A stretch of DNA of 64,000 bases, taken from contig JARKIP010000201.1 in assembly GCA_029990175.1 (NCBI GenBank), forward strand, positions 620,001 to 684,000. The letters are read 5' to 3'. Made by a program: the position numbers and the translations under genes. The stretch's first letter is position 1; each line of letters opens with the position of its first letter. Source of the DNA: Petunia secreta (lineage: Eukaryota; Streptophyta; Magnoliopsida; Solanales; Solanaceae). The notes below the pieces were generated by a model, which saw only the letters and a program-made list of their open reading frames with translations, was not told the origin of the DNA and ran no database searches. Below are positions 34,612-47,107 of the stretch, one piece after another.

Positions 34612-35866
34612 CCATTGTACTTGAAAATCCATCTTTTAGGAGGAAGAAGACCAAAAGAATTTATGAACCCCTATGAGTTCATATAACTGTTTCTACCTAT
34701 CTTCTACAGTCCAAGATTCCTTGTAGGTTGTGGCTTATGATAAGCTACCTGGAATTTTTCTAACTGTTTGTTATTGCATCTTGCAGCTTTAAAAGTCTGG
34801 GAATGGTTATAGGAGAGGATCAGACCTCCAATTCCCAGTGTTCTCTATTTCTCTCTGCCTACTAATGGAATCCTCTGGTTGCTACAGACTGAACTAATAT
34901 CTGCCCATGTTTCTTATGTTCCTGTTGTTATCATCAGTTGTTGTTATCGCTACTCCCTAGCCACATCTATAAGAAAATCATCACATGCAGCCTCTACTAC
35001 TGATTTCTTCCTGAAGGGCTGCTGACTGTCTCGGTTCAACATGCTTCAACTGTTGTTGCTGCAGTCTGGCCTGCTGTCTATACTGTATGCTGTTGCACAT
35101 GCCCCCAAATATCCGAGTGTCTGGAGTACTGCACTACCAAAATTGCAGTTCCTGCTGCAGATTAAAACATGCATTGTTGACTACTATGCTCTGGATCTAA
35201 ACCTTTCTTCTTATTGCAATAATTCCTTGCTTAACAGAGGTTGATTGGAGTACTGCAGTAAAGGCAACATACTAAATGATTTGGGATGCTAGTTCCTGGA
35301 TTCCCAAGTTTCTGCAAATAATGCAGTTTTGATTGCATTTCATGGAAGATCTGGGTGCTCACTCTCTTGCCAGTAGCCACCTCATGCTGCTGCTGCCAAT
35401 ATACTATGCTAAAGCTGCTACTTCTATCATGATTATGAAGCTGCTTCTGCTCTTTTGTAGAAAAGGTACTCTCCTCATTTTGGTTATCCCTATGTCTACG
35501 GGACAGCTGAAATGAAGACTTACTAACCTTCCATTTCATTTCATTAGACTAGGTCTAATTCATAGGCTAACAGTTCTTTTGTAAAAGGAGAGTCTCTCTC
35601 ACATAGGATCCTAGGTTCTTTTTTTGTATAGGTGTGATCATCTATCCTAGGATAGTGAGGAATCTTAATGCTATTTTCGGATCCCTTTCCTCCATAGATA
35701 TGTAGAATTGGAGGTAAGATATATCTCCCCCTCCATTGTACTTGTATTTTTATGTTGAGTTTTTAATGCACAGGTAGGGGTCAATGCCTAACACCGCGCT
35801 AGGACGAGTGAGTGTGACCTAAAAATGACATATCACTTGGTCTAGTGACCTTGATTAAAAAAAAAA
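34612..35866 (+). mobile_element. PolyA-tailed retrocopy candidate of unknown origin
   Basis: The segment ends in ten A at about 35857-35866 and is bracketed by CCTAAACC near 34604-34611 and 35868-35876, a possible short target duplication. Base composition is less AT-rich than neighbours. No frame exceeds about 100 codons. It could be a reverse-transcribed non-coding or decayed transcript, or a SINE-like 3' tail. The family is not recognised. Confidence 0.35.
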
Positions 35867-35949
35867 GCCTAAACCTAAATCGGAGAAGCGAATACATTCG
35901 GAACATCTTTTTCAAGTTCGGGTTTAACATTTTTGTCTTACGGAACGTA

Positions 35950-37830
35950 TAATGTGTTTATCTACTAGATTTATCACTTTAACTCCCCCAAATGGTTGAT
36001 AATCTTGTAGATATATCACTCTAACCTGTAAAATTGTAATTTTAAGTGAAAATCAACTTGATTTATCACTATAACTTGTATAGTTGGTCATGTAAAGTGA
36101 TATTCTTGTAGATTTATCACTATAACTTGTATAGTTGGTCATCTTAAGTGATAATCATCTTGATATTCATTCTAACGTGTATAATTGGTCATTTTATGTG
36201 ATAATCTTTCACAATTATCACTCTAATGTGTATAATTCATCATGTTAGTTGATATTTTTATAGTCTATCACTCTAAATTGTATAATTGGTCATTTTAAGT
36301 GATAATCTTTCATAATTATCACTCTAACTTGTATAATTGATCATTTTAGTTGATATTCATCTTGATTTATCATTATAACTTGTATATTTGATCATTTTAG
36401 TCGATATTCATCTTGATTTATTACCATAACTTATATATTTGGTCATTTTAAGTGATATTCTTGTAGATTTATCATTATAGTCATTTTAAGTGATAACAAT
36501 CTTGATATATCATTATAACTTGTATATTTGGTCATTTTATTTGATATTCATCTTGATATATCACTCTAACTTGTATAATTGGTCATTTTAAGTGATTATA
36601 CATCTTGATATATCACTCTTACTTGTATAATTGGTCATTTTAAGTGATAATCATCTTGATATATCATTCTAACTTGTATAATTTTTCATTTTAAGTGATA
36701 ACCATCTTGTGAGATCACTCAAACTTGTATAATTGGTCATTTTAAGTGATATTCTTGTAGATTTATCATTACAACTTGTATTGTTGGTCATGTTAAGCGA
36801 TAATCATCTCTATATATCACTCTAACTTGTATAAATGATCATTCTGAGTGACTATCTATTATAATTATCACTCTAACTTGTATAATAATTCATGTTAGTT
36901 GATATTCTTGTAGATGTATCACTTTAAACTGTATAATTGGTCATTTTAAGTGATAGTCTTTCATAATTATTACTCAAACTTGTATAATTTTTCAAGTAAG
37001 TTGATATTCATCTTGATTTATCACTATAACTTGTATAGTTGGTTATCTTAAGTGATATTTTTGTAGATTTATCGTTATAGCTTGTATAGTGGTCATATTA
37101 AGTGATAATCATCTTAATATATCACTCTTACTTGTATAATTGATCATTTTTTAAGTGATTATCTTTCATAATTATCACTCTAACTCTTATAATTGATCAT
37201 GTTAGTTGATATTCTTGTAGATATATCACTCTAAATTGTATAATTAGTCATTTTAAGTGATAATCTTTCATAATTATCACTCTAACTTGTATAATTGGTC
37301 ATTTTAATTGATATTCATTATGATTTATCACTATAACTTGTATATTGGTCATTTTAGTTGATTTCAGTTTGATTTATTACTATAACTTGAATATTTAGTC
37401 ATTTTAAATGATATTCTTGTAGATTTATCACTATAACATGTATAATTGGTCATTTTAAGTGATAATCATGTTGATATATCACTCTAACTTGTATAATTGG
37501 TTAAATATTATTCAAGTGTTCGAAACGTCTATGTATTGTTCGAGTTTGTTGTTTAAAAGTTCGGAACATCGACCTTCTTGTTTGGCGCATCAATTCAGTC
37601 ATTCGAAATATTTAAAGTTATAATTAGGTTATTATCTTTCATAGTTATCACTTTTACTTGTATTCTTGAATATATTAAGTATAACATTGATCATTAGCCT
37701 ATATCTTTTATAGCTGGTCATATTAAGTTATAATTATGCATCTTGATTTGTTATTCTAACCTGTATAATTGGTTATTTTAAGTGATAATCTTTCATAATT
37801 ATCACTTGAACATTATCAATTGATCATGTA
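35950..37830. repeat. 51-bp minisatellite with inverted ends
   Basis: The unit is TATCACTCTAACTTGTATAA, then TTGGTCATTTTAAGTGATA, then about a dozen variable bases such as ATCATCTTGA or TTCTTGTAGATT. About 35 units are seen, with variants and truncations. Each unit carries TATCACT and its complement AGTGATA, so it can form a stem-loop. The array is interrupted at 37503-37630 by CGAAACGTC and GGAACATC words. Confidence 0.9.
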
Positions 37831-38034
37831 CTGAGAAGAAGAAGAAACGAAAAGAATAAAGAATATGAATATATAATGGCGTGGGATAAATTTTACTACC
37901 TTTGGAAGTCAACACACCCAATATAAGTGTTCTTCATGGGTCCAGTATTTTCAGAACTACTACATTAATCGTGGCAAACGGCGTAAGGAAGTTTCGAACG
38001 TGTGCTCAAAATTTGAAAAGTACGTGATGTTAGG

Positions 38035-39318
38035 CTAAAAAGGCATATATTTTAGTATTAGTTACCTCATGTTTTGGTGCTTTTGCGGATTATTTTAGCA
38101 TGAACAATAGTATTTTGTGCTTATATTGGGTGTTTGAATGTGTAGGAATTAAGTGGTATGAAAAAATGTTAAAGTTTGATGCTTTGGAGAAAAATGAAGT
38201 TAATTTACAGCGTTGTAAGGTGCCAAGGCCGTGGATTTGCCATGAAAGGAATTTGAAGATGAAATGTCACGACCCAGCCATCATAAGGCTATGATTCAAC
38301 CATGAAATCGAAAGCAGAATTTTCAAAGCTTACGGCCCAGCCATCGTAAGGCCATGATCCAGCCATGAGGCAAAATTTCTGGCGAAAAGTGGGGAGGGGC
38401 AAACTTGTCCACAAGTTTGACAAGAGATTTATAAGGTTTTCTAACCTATTTTCAGCCCCCATCTTGATCTGGGAAGGCTAGACCACCATTGTTGAAGCAC
38501 TTTGGAGCTTGGAAACGCACCAAAACCATTGAAACTGAAGAATCAAAGAGTTTTTCTCAATTTTTCTTTTATTTTTTTCTATGGGTGTTGTTTTGACTAT
38601 GAATTTATTATTATTTAATATAATTATGAGTAGCTAAATTTCTACTCTAGGATTTTGATGAATCCATTATTGGGGTAGTTTTGAGTAACTCCAAGATTGA
38701 GTAATACAATATTCTATTTATTTGACTGTGTTTCCATTGAATTCAATTGTTAGGCCTTCAATTGTTTGTGCCCTTTTTACTTGAATGATCTTGGGAAAGA
38801 CGTTTGGGTTAGGGTCAGTCAAATAACAGTACTTCAGTTTATGACAAGGGATTACTTAAACTGATTTAGAGTTATTATAGGGATATCGTAATTCGACTGT
38901 GGCCTGAAATTGGACAGTTCTTAATGGTCTTGATTATTTTGGCAAAAATAGTTCAAGAACGGTGTTGTTAGTAGTTGGGAAACTCTAGCGAACAAGTTTA
39001 AGTTCAAGGCCAATAGAATAGTATCTCGTGCAAGTTTGGAATGAACTCAGGGCTAAACCAGTAACTGGGGAATTCATTATCCTAGGCTTTTTAACATTTG
39101 CAAGTTCAATTTTTATCATTCTTAGTTGATCTTAGTTAATTATTAGTTAAATTAATAGTTCATTACTTGAAACAATATTGTTAAACTTTGAATCTTTGGC
39201 TATTAAAGTTACTAGAACTTGACGTTGCTCCCTGTGGGATTCGACCCCGGACTTGTTAAATCGGGTTATATTTGCAGCGACCACTTATCCTTTCTAGGAC
39301 GATTTTTGGGCATGATCA
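38035..39318 (+). repeat. 5' LTR of the Athila-like element
   Basis: Starts TGATGTTAGGC and ends GGCATGATCA. The block at 38268-38365 repeats CCCAGCCATCGTAAGGCC and ATGATCCAGCCATGA words. Start could be three bases further in (TGTTAGG). Confidence 0.85.
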
Positions 39319-39323
39319 AATTT

Positions 39324-39341
39324 TGGCACCGTTGCCGAGGA
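39324..39341 (+). promoter_or_regulatory. Primer-binding site, tRNA-Asp type
   Basis: TGGCACCGTTGCCGAGGA matches the complement of plant tRNA-Asp (TGGCGCCGTTGCCGGGGA) at 16 of 18 bases, the primer commonly used by Athila-lineage elements. Confidence 0.85.
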
Positions 39342-39462
39342 GCAAATAGTTCAAGTTTTAGTAGATTGAAGTCGTTGAATCTTTAAAGTTGTAAGTGTAA
39401 TATTTTTAAATTTAAATTTGACCAATCCTTAGTTCTTGTACATATTTGTTTGTTTAAGAAAC

Positions 39463-40194
39463 ATGACACTTGGGACTGAAAATATTTTGGATGATAGCTT
39501 TTCTTGTTTTGGAAATCCTTGCGCATATTTTGAAGGATTTCTCCCTTGGAAAAGTTGTCAAAATGCTCCTTTTTGCGGTTCTTCTTATATGTATTACCCT
39601 TCCCCGAGCTCCTATTATGATGATTCTTCTTTTGCTCGTGACAGTGAGTTTAAGAACATGATGAGATGCTTACTTGAAGAAGTAAGTGCAAATCAATAAG
39701 TCATGGAGGAATTTTGGGACAATAGCTTAAAATATGACTTGAACTTCGAGAGGATAAATGAACAAAAAGGGGAATTCCAACAATTCAACATGGTAGTGAA
39801 TGATGTCGAAATTGAGAAAAAGATACTAGAGTCAAATGAGGAAGCGCAAAATATCATATTGGAGAACTCTAGTGTGTATGAAAGTGAGGATGTCAAAAAT
39901 GAAATATTTTTGGAGTTTAACTATATTAGACCTCATTCGAAATACTTTTCGACGTTATGCTTGGATGGTGATGTGGATGTTGATTTATCAAACCCCTTAA
40001 AGGAGCTTAAGAAGGAGGAACAATGTATTTTTGTTCTTGAATTTGTCATGCCAAAACGAGAAAATCACATGCCTCGAATAAAGGGCAAGAAGCGCACAAT
40101 GAATATTTGGGGATCACTTGAATTTGCACCACCCCGAGAGCATGATCATAAGCTTGAATCTAAATATGGGAGGCAATTCATCTTTTCAAAGTAG
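39463..40194 (+). pseudogene. Unknown acidic protein of the Athila-like element
   Basis: One frame from MTLGTENILDD to QFIFSK, about 240 codons, is broken by a single TAA (39697-39699) after EEVSANQ. The N-terminal part is rich in Ser, Tyr and Asp; the middle is Glu-rich (NMVVNDVEIEKKILE); the end is basic (MPRIKGKKR). It lies right after the primer site, the gag position, but shows no recognisable Gag motif or zinc knuckle. Codon structure is preserved over the whole length, so a former coding role is likely; function unknown. Confidence 0.55.
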
Positions 40195-41966
40195 AGAGAA
40201 AAGTTGTGATGCTGCGATTAAATAAGGCGCTTGTTGGGAGGCGACCCAACTATTATTACTCTTTTTTTTAGTTTAGTTATTTTCTTTAAAGTATATTACT
40301 TTGTGTGTTTTCTTATGTTGCAGGCTCATGTAGTTTTGAGTCTAACTGTGCGCTACTTGAAACTCTGTGTGCTCGTCTGGGAGAAGTCTGAGTATCCCGT
40401 GCTCTATGGAGGTTGAGCATACAAGTGATGATGATGGCGAGTAGGAGTCTCGCAAAGCTGTGGATTTGATGGCGCCATATATAGTACCAGTTCTTCTGGC
40501 TTACAGCCCTAGGGAGTATTTTTTCACCCTTGGTTTATATGTTGTTGCATTGAGGACAATGCAACTTGTTAAGTATGAGGTGGGGAGTACTTTGTGTTTA
40601 TTCAATATTTTTTTTATAATAATAATCTCTTTGGATTTTCTTAGCCTTTGTTCTTTCCCATTGAGTTATTTCATCGAAACCAGGTATTTTGTAGGCTAGA
40701 TATAAAAAAAATTAAAAAGAAAAAAGAGAGAAGAAGCAAGAGTTGAGAAAAAGGGAAAATGAAAATGAGGCAGGAAAAGAGAGAAGTGAGGACTTTGAAA
40801 GACAGTCTTTAGATAGAACTGCCTACATATTTTTTAACTTCCTTTTGAATTCATAATTAGGTATTGCAAGGTGAAACTGAAATGATCCTTGAGTTCTATG
40901 TACAGTGTGTGGTGAGCTTATTTTTTTCTACTTCTCATTGTTTCATGTTAAGTCTAGAACTTGCCATGCTTGTTGTTTGAGGCGAAATCTTAGGTAGTCT
41001 TTATCTTTAGGATGAAAGCAGGCCTTTTTTGGCCCGCCAGTGACTAAATAAGCCTACCTAATGAATGAATTTCTTAGTGTCCCAATTTGAGCCTATTGAC
41101 CTTTCTTTTTGGCAGCCTGAGTTACAAGCCTTATCTCTTTTGATATTTACTGCTCTTGTTACCCATCTTCCCCTTAACTACTTTAGGTTGTGTCATTGGT
41201 AAGATGGTGGGTTTAAAAGAGTTGTACACTTGGGAAGAAAGTTGTAAAGGAATGAAGGTAGAAATACTTGATATTCTCCTCAAATGAAAGAAAAATGTGA
41301 AAAGTGAAAAAGAAAAAAGAAAAAAAAAATCAAAAAGCAAAGAGAAAAAAAAAAGAAAGAAAGAATAAATTGTTGAATAAATGAGCAGAAAGAGAGGGAT
41401 AAAAGAAGGGACCACTGGTTTAAAAGCTAGATATGAACAAAAATATTGGGAAGTGATATGACTATATGAATAAGTGAGGAAATTAGTAGTGAGGATGCTT
41501 AAAGTGTTTAGGGGAAGAATTAGTCACTATATACCCAAAAGTGTACCACACCTTACCCCAAGCTAACATTACAACCTATAAAAAGTCCTACTTGACTTTT
41601 GATCGGGATTCCTACATTAGTGGAGAGCAATAAAACGGGCAAGCCTATAGTATTTTTCTGTGAGACATGAGATATTTCTTTGTGAGTGTGAGGGTGTTCG
41701 ATATTTATATGCCACAATTTCTCTTGAAATAATATGTTGTGTGTTTGGTGGCATTTTCTTGTTGTGAGGTACATTGGAACTTGAGTGGTCTATAGGTTTC
41801 TATTTTTAATACTTGATTATGACCAAAACAAAGGGTGTTTGAATTTCATAGGTGAGTTCGGTTAGATTGGTTGTCATGAGTTCTTATCTAATCTTGATGT
41901 CTTGCCAGCTTTCTATGTGTTCTTTTTCTTTGCTCGAGGACGAGCAAAATCTTAAGTGTGGGGTGG
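40195..41966 (+). other. 3' non-coding interior of the Athila-like element
   Basis: Holds the Athila-type leader remnants noted above, A/G-rich runs at 40705-40800 and 41280-41400, and the block TCTAGAACTTGCC to GAGCCTATTGACC shared with 1860-2030. The priming purine tract is at its end. Small frames are low-complexity. Confidence 0.7.
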
Positions 41967-42588
41967 TGATGTTAGGCTAAAAAGGCATATATTTTAGTAT
42001 TAGTTACCTCATGTTTTGGTGCTTTTGTGGATTATTTTAGCATGAACAATAGTATTTTGTGCTTATATTAGGTGTTTGAATGTTTAGGAATTAAGTGGTA
42101 TGAAAAAGTGTTAAAATTTGATGCTTTGGAGCAAAATGAAGTTAATTTACATCGTTGTAAGGTGCCAAGGCCGTGGATTAGCCATGAAAGGAATTTGAAG
42201 ACGAAATGTCACGACCCAGCCATCGTAAGGCCATGAATTAGCCATGAAATCGAAAGCAAAATTTCAAAGCTCACGGCCCAGCCATCGTAAGGCCATGATC
42301 CAGCCATGAGACAAAATTTCTGGCGAAAAGTGGCGAGGGGGGCAAACTTGTCCACAAATTTGACACGAGATTTATAAGGCTTTCTAACCTATTTTATGCC
42401 CCCATCTTGACCTGGGAAGGCTAGAGTACCATTGTTGAAGCACTTTGGAGCTTGGAAACGCTTTAAAACCATTGGAACTGAAGAATCAAAGAGTTTTCTC
42501 AATTTTTCTTATTTTTTTCTATGGGTGTTGTTTTGACTATGAATTCATTATTGTTTAATACAATTATGGGTAGCTAAATTTCTACACT
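41967..42588 (+). repeat. Truncated 3' LTR of the Athila-like element
   Basis: About 95% like the first half of 38035-39318 by eye, including the CCCAGCCATCG words at 42215-42310. Similarity ends after TAGCTAAATTTCTAC; about 660 bp of LTR is missing. Confidence 0.85.
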
Positions 42589-42816
42589 AATTATGTCTGA
42601 TGATTGTCGCTTTCCTTATATTTCTCATTTGTCACTCACCAATGAAGTCTTACTTATTTTCCTTTTTGAGGATAAAAAAATCGAATGATATTTTTATTCC
42701 AAATTTTATCTCAACGTCTAGGCATAAGATGCTTCCAACATCCTGCCAGAAGATGTTTCGAACATCATGACAGAAGATGTTCTGAACTCCCTGACAGTTG
42801 TTTTGAACTTCCTGAT

Positions 42817-43546
42817 TGATAGGATCCTTAACACTAAGAATAGGAAATCAAGCAACCAACAATAAAATCAACGACATACAGTAAACAATAAACGGGATAG
42901 GGGATAGGTATAAGAAAGAAAAGAATGAAATCCTACGATTGTAAGTAAATTAGAACACTACAAACAAATTGTAACACCCTAATTTAGACGAATACAACAA
43001 AAGATCAATATCTGAGGGGGAAGAGACTTGAACTCAAGCAATGGATCTCTCACACAAGAGAATCCAAGAGAGATCCAAGAAGAGGAAAAGGGATTAAACC
43101 TATACACACTCTCACAGGAGTATTGTCAATCATTCATTCATCCAAAATCTCTCCAATGACTAAACACTATATTAGGCTATTTATAGTAGTTACTAAATAA
43201 AATGAAGGAATGGAGTAAAAAGCCCCTAATGCTGATTCTAGAAATCTGGCCTGGACGTCCTTCATCGCGACCGCGTTTTGGACGTCGCGATCGCGCCATG
43301 TGTTCATGAGGCTTCATCGCGATCGCGTGGATTGTCCCGCGATCAGACAATGGATTTGACTGCTTTTGCGTGAACGCACCTATTGCCTCGTGATCGCGTG
43401 GACCCAAATTCTGGTAAGCTCCCATTTGCTTGTTTGGCCAATCCTTTTGGCATGATTCTTGGTTCCAAGCCCTTTTGAAGCATCCCAAGCTCCGAATGTT
43501 GAGCGTGAACCCTCCATAGCTTCTGGTACTAATCCGGATCGCATCA
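42817..43546 (-). repeat. 3' LTR of NA1
   Basis: Plus-strand ends TGATAGGATCC and GATCGCATCA. CTATAAATAG on the minus strand is at 43177-43186. Block 43257-43400 is an array of words built on CGCGATCGCG (ATCGCGACCGCG, GTCGCGATCGCGCC, ATCGCGATCGCGTGG). Confidence 0.88.
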
Positions 43547-43664
43547 TTCCCTCCTTCTTTAAAGGAATTCGTCCTCAAATTTGTACCTTGCAAAACCATG
43601 ACGCGAATAAGTACCAACTCAATAACTTTCCAAGCACTGCACAACAAAAAGAATGGAACAAAAC

Positions 43665-46038
43665 TCATATACTCATGATCAAAGTGCACACTCTTATGAT
43701 ATAGCCAGCATCAAAATCATCCATAAAGAAGATTTTTCCAATTCCAACATAAAAAACTAGGCTAGAAAAGCAACAACAAGAAAGTTTATTCACAAAACAA
43801 TCTTCATTTTTAAGCTCATTTAACTCATTCCAAGCCTCCATGGACAATTTATCACACTTAGCATTGGAAGCTCTAGCAAAGTCTACTCTAAATGTATGCT
43901 CAAAACTAGGAATAGTGCAAGTAAAGAAATTGACACTAAAGCTAGCATCTATCAATTTACCACTACTATCATTAGTGCATCCCTCCTTCTTTAAAGAACA
44001 CTCTTCATTTTGGAGGACTTCCCAACATTAGAAAAGCTTTCAACAAATATTTTCGGAGTTAGCTTACTAACATCCACACAATTTGTATTATCAAGCAAGT
44101 CAAAAGAATCATTTTCACAAGTTATGCACTCTTTAAGCATTGAGTTATCATTTTCATCAAGTGCAAACAAGTCCAAAATATAGGTATAACTCAAGGAAAC
44201 GTCATCAAGTGTGCCCTCATATTCAAGCTCCCTTTCAAGTACACACTCCCTTAACAATTTATAAGAAGATTCATCAATTTTAACTACAAAGGAAGATAAT
44301 TCAATGTCGTCCAAAGACAATTCATCAACTATTTCACTTCCCTCAAGCAAGTGCACACCTTCCAATCCATCACTATTTCCAACTTGACACAAGAAACCAC
44401 CACAATCAAGAATGCTATTAAATGTTATCACATCAAGATCAAGGAATTCATTTTCACATTTATCAAATAAAGGTGGGGTATCAAACCAAAAATTATTTTG
44501 TTCAAGCTCACCCATTTGCACATTACTAGTATGGAACAATTCACACACACAAAAACCATCAATTTTCTTTTCACAAGTGTGTCCAACACTCATTCTCACA
44601 AGTATCATTTTGACTATTATCAATGCAAGATAAAGAATCATCAATCCCACAGAAAAGTAAAGCTATCAATACTACTCAAGTCTCCATCAAACTCACCTAA
44701 AGAAACACAAGAGTTATGATTAGCTTTGTTACCTTGTAGTATACCTAAACATTCTTCTTTACCTTGGGTCTTCAAATATAAGCTCACTTGTTCATTTGGA
44801 GACTTCACCTTGGTCTCCTTTTTTTCTTCCAAGCATGGAATCACTTCCAAAGAAGGATTCCCCAATTTAGCTTCTCCAAGAGTACCTTCAAGAGATACAG
44901 AACAACTAGAGAAACAAGAAAGATTAGAATTATAAGAATAAGGAAGCCTTTCGTGCGGCTTCTAGCATTTTCAATAAACCTCTTTGATTTTCATTGGAGG
45001 AGAGACGTTAAGAATAAACTTTTGGTCTCGTAACGTGAGAGCATACTTTCCCAACTCCTCACTGTACTTGGCATTTCTAGCAAGCTTCCATGGTTTTCCC
45101 AAAAATAAGTGACAACATTTTATGGGCATCACATTACATAGCACTTTATCTTGATAATTGCCAATTTTGAACTTTACCCACACTTCTTGTGTAATGACCA
45201 CAAACCCATTTTAATTCAACCAAGGCCACCTATAGGGGAAGGGATGGCTACAAATTTCCAACTTTAATTACTCAACCATAGAAACATTTGCAATATTAGT
45301 ACGAATCTTATAACCAATGACCATAGCATAAACGCACTCTCCAACCCTACAAGTTCTGTGGAAGAATTTCTTTCTTTCCTCCCAAAACTGCTCCACAAAA
45401 ACTTCATCACACTCATGGTTGTCTACAAATTATTCAATTTAAACAAAGTCCACAAAGCATTGTTAGAACAAGACAAATCATTTGTAGCACATGCAGCACT
45501 TTTTTCACTTTAGGCCTCAAGTTGCCTTTCAAATAAGAATTAGAGACATTGAATCTTTTAGCACAATTAGAAGATGTAGACTCTCTTTTTCTCATGGAGC
45601 GATTACCAATTCTTTTCAGTCCAATCATAAGATCACTACTACACTCTTGTCTATTTTTAGGAACACAAAGAGAGGATGGAAATGAACAATCTCTAAAATA
45701 AGCTTCATCATCAATTCTCTCTATGTCACTATCTACATTTCAAGTTCATCACAAGAAGAGTAAGTAGGAATATTGTACCTTGAAGCGTCACTATCATCAA
45801 CTCCAAGACTAGAAGCATAGGAGTTTTCATCATCGCATTCATCTTCATAAGTCTCATAGTCTCCACAAGCTCCATGATCTCCATAGTAACTCACTTCATC
45901 ACCGTAAGAGCCATAGTTCCCTGAATCATCATAGTAACTCCCACCATCATCATAGGAACCATAGTCTCTATAATCATCATAGCAACTTCCAAAATCTCCA
46001 TAGGAGTCGTAACCTCCACAATCATTATCCTATGACAT
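43665..46038 (-). pseudogene. NA1 polyprotein remnant: GYD-rich, protease-like, acidic, IDAS segment
   Basis: An ATG at 46038 is followed two codons later by TAG. The next 90 codons are a Gly/Tyr/Asp-rich domain (YGDFGSCYDDYRDYGSY). A basic region follows (45628-45434). Then comes a retropepsin-like C-terminal half near 45170-45050: VKFKIGNYQDKVLCNVMP, CCHLFLGKPWK. No intact DTG/DSG motif was seen. Acidic Cys/Ser-rich text at 44650-43991 (FLDLDVITFNSILDCGGF) precedes a C-terminal segment near 43955, IDASFSVNFFTCTIPSF then EHTFRVDFA. Several stops and shifts separate these parts. Confidence 0.6.
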
Positions 46039-46489
46039 ATTTGCAATAATAAAGAGAAAAGGACCTCACAAATTCACTCCCTCACGTGTATCAATCAAAA
46101 TATGAACACTTAATTTTATTTTCACTCGTGTATACACTCAAGGTCAATGGCTTTTGTGATAGCACTCTAATGATCTCACCACTCAAGCCTTTTTTTATTC
46201 AAGGGTTCTCATAATCTCTTCAAGGTTTTACAACCTCAAATTCTCAAGGTAAGCATCTACACTTTGGTTCGGAGTGGAGTTTATAAGACACCAAAGAAAT
46301 GGACCAAGACACACAAACAGACTAGGAACAAATAAACATGCAATGAAACTAAAAAGAGAAAAGCACGAATCGAATTGGCACAAAATGATATTGGAATTGG
46401 ATGAAATTTTATGTGTGATTTAGAAACTTATTGTATTTGATGATATGAAAGGGGTGTGGGTGATTTGATACTATTTTCGGGCTGTTCGG

Positions 46490-46670
46490 AGCAATCTATT
46501 AAGATACTGATTTTTAGTTCTGCGGTATCGTGTGGATTTGGGCGCTATCGCGAAGAAGAAATCAACAGCCTTGCATTGTTGCAGCGCGATCGTAAAGAGC
46601 AATAAATCAACTGGCCTGCGTGATCACGACAGATGGTGCGCAATCGCGAAGAACAAATTTTTGGTTTGAT
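46490..46670. repeat. GCGATCGCG words in the NA1 leader
   Basis: GCGCTATCGCGAAG, GCGCGATCGTAAAG, GCGTGATCACGAC and GCGCAATCGCGAAG lie within 120 bp of otherwise AT-rich DNA, upstream of the coding region and apart from the LTR copies. Confidence 0.8.
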
Positions 46671-47107
46671 ACAGAACTTGAAGCCCGAATTTTTGGAAAT
46701 TTTCTTTACTTGAATCTTTACAAATCAACTTATTTTTGCTCTAAATTTGAGATATAAGCTCCTTATAAGTCCGCGAACAAACCCAATTGATCAATTCTTC
46801 GAAAACAACACCCAAAATGGAAAGGCCCCAAATCACTTAATGACGAACTTGAAGAACCCTAGATTTTGATTCTTCAAATTGATGCCTTAAACATTTTTTG
46901 TTGCTCAATTCCTTCAAGATACAGCTTCTAGAATCATCAATCAAAAATTAGTAACAAAGATTTCATCCAAAGAAACCCTAAATCAATAACTCAAATTTTT
47001 TGAGATTTTTGAATTTTTGATTTTTTTTTTGTAATTTTTAAATTTAGAAAATCAAAACCTAGACAGTGTTTGTAGAGACAAACATCGATCCGAGCTCTGA
47101 TATCAAA

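Larger units (their letters stand above)
38035..42588 (+). mobile_element. Non-autonomous Athila-like Gypsy element, 3' LTR truncated
   Basis: A 1284-bp 5' LTR (38035-39318), an Asp-tRNA-type primer site, a 2.6-kb interior without RT or integrase, the tract AAGTGTGGGGTGG at 41955-41966, and a 3' LTR that stops after 622 bp at 42588. The interior has hallmarks of Athila relatives: GGCGCTTGTTGGGAGGCGAC near 40226 and the palindrome TTGCATTGAGGACAATGCAA near 40546. No target duplication is visible because the right end is lost. Confidence 0.85.

Noticed and set aside
35041..35539. Short frames suggesting a small gene near 35 kb
   Set aside because: Both strands are open over the same stretch, codons show no bias, and the segment ends in a polyA run without a matching product.
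43257..43400. GCGATCGC clusters as a possible CpG-island promoter of a host gene
   Set aside because: They lie inside both LTRs and the leader of one retrotransposon and drive no neighbouring gene frame.
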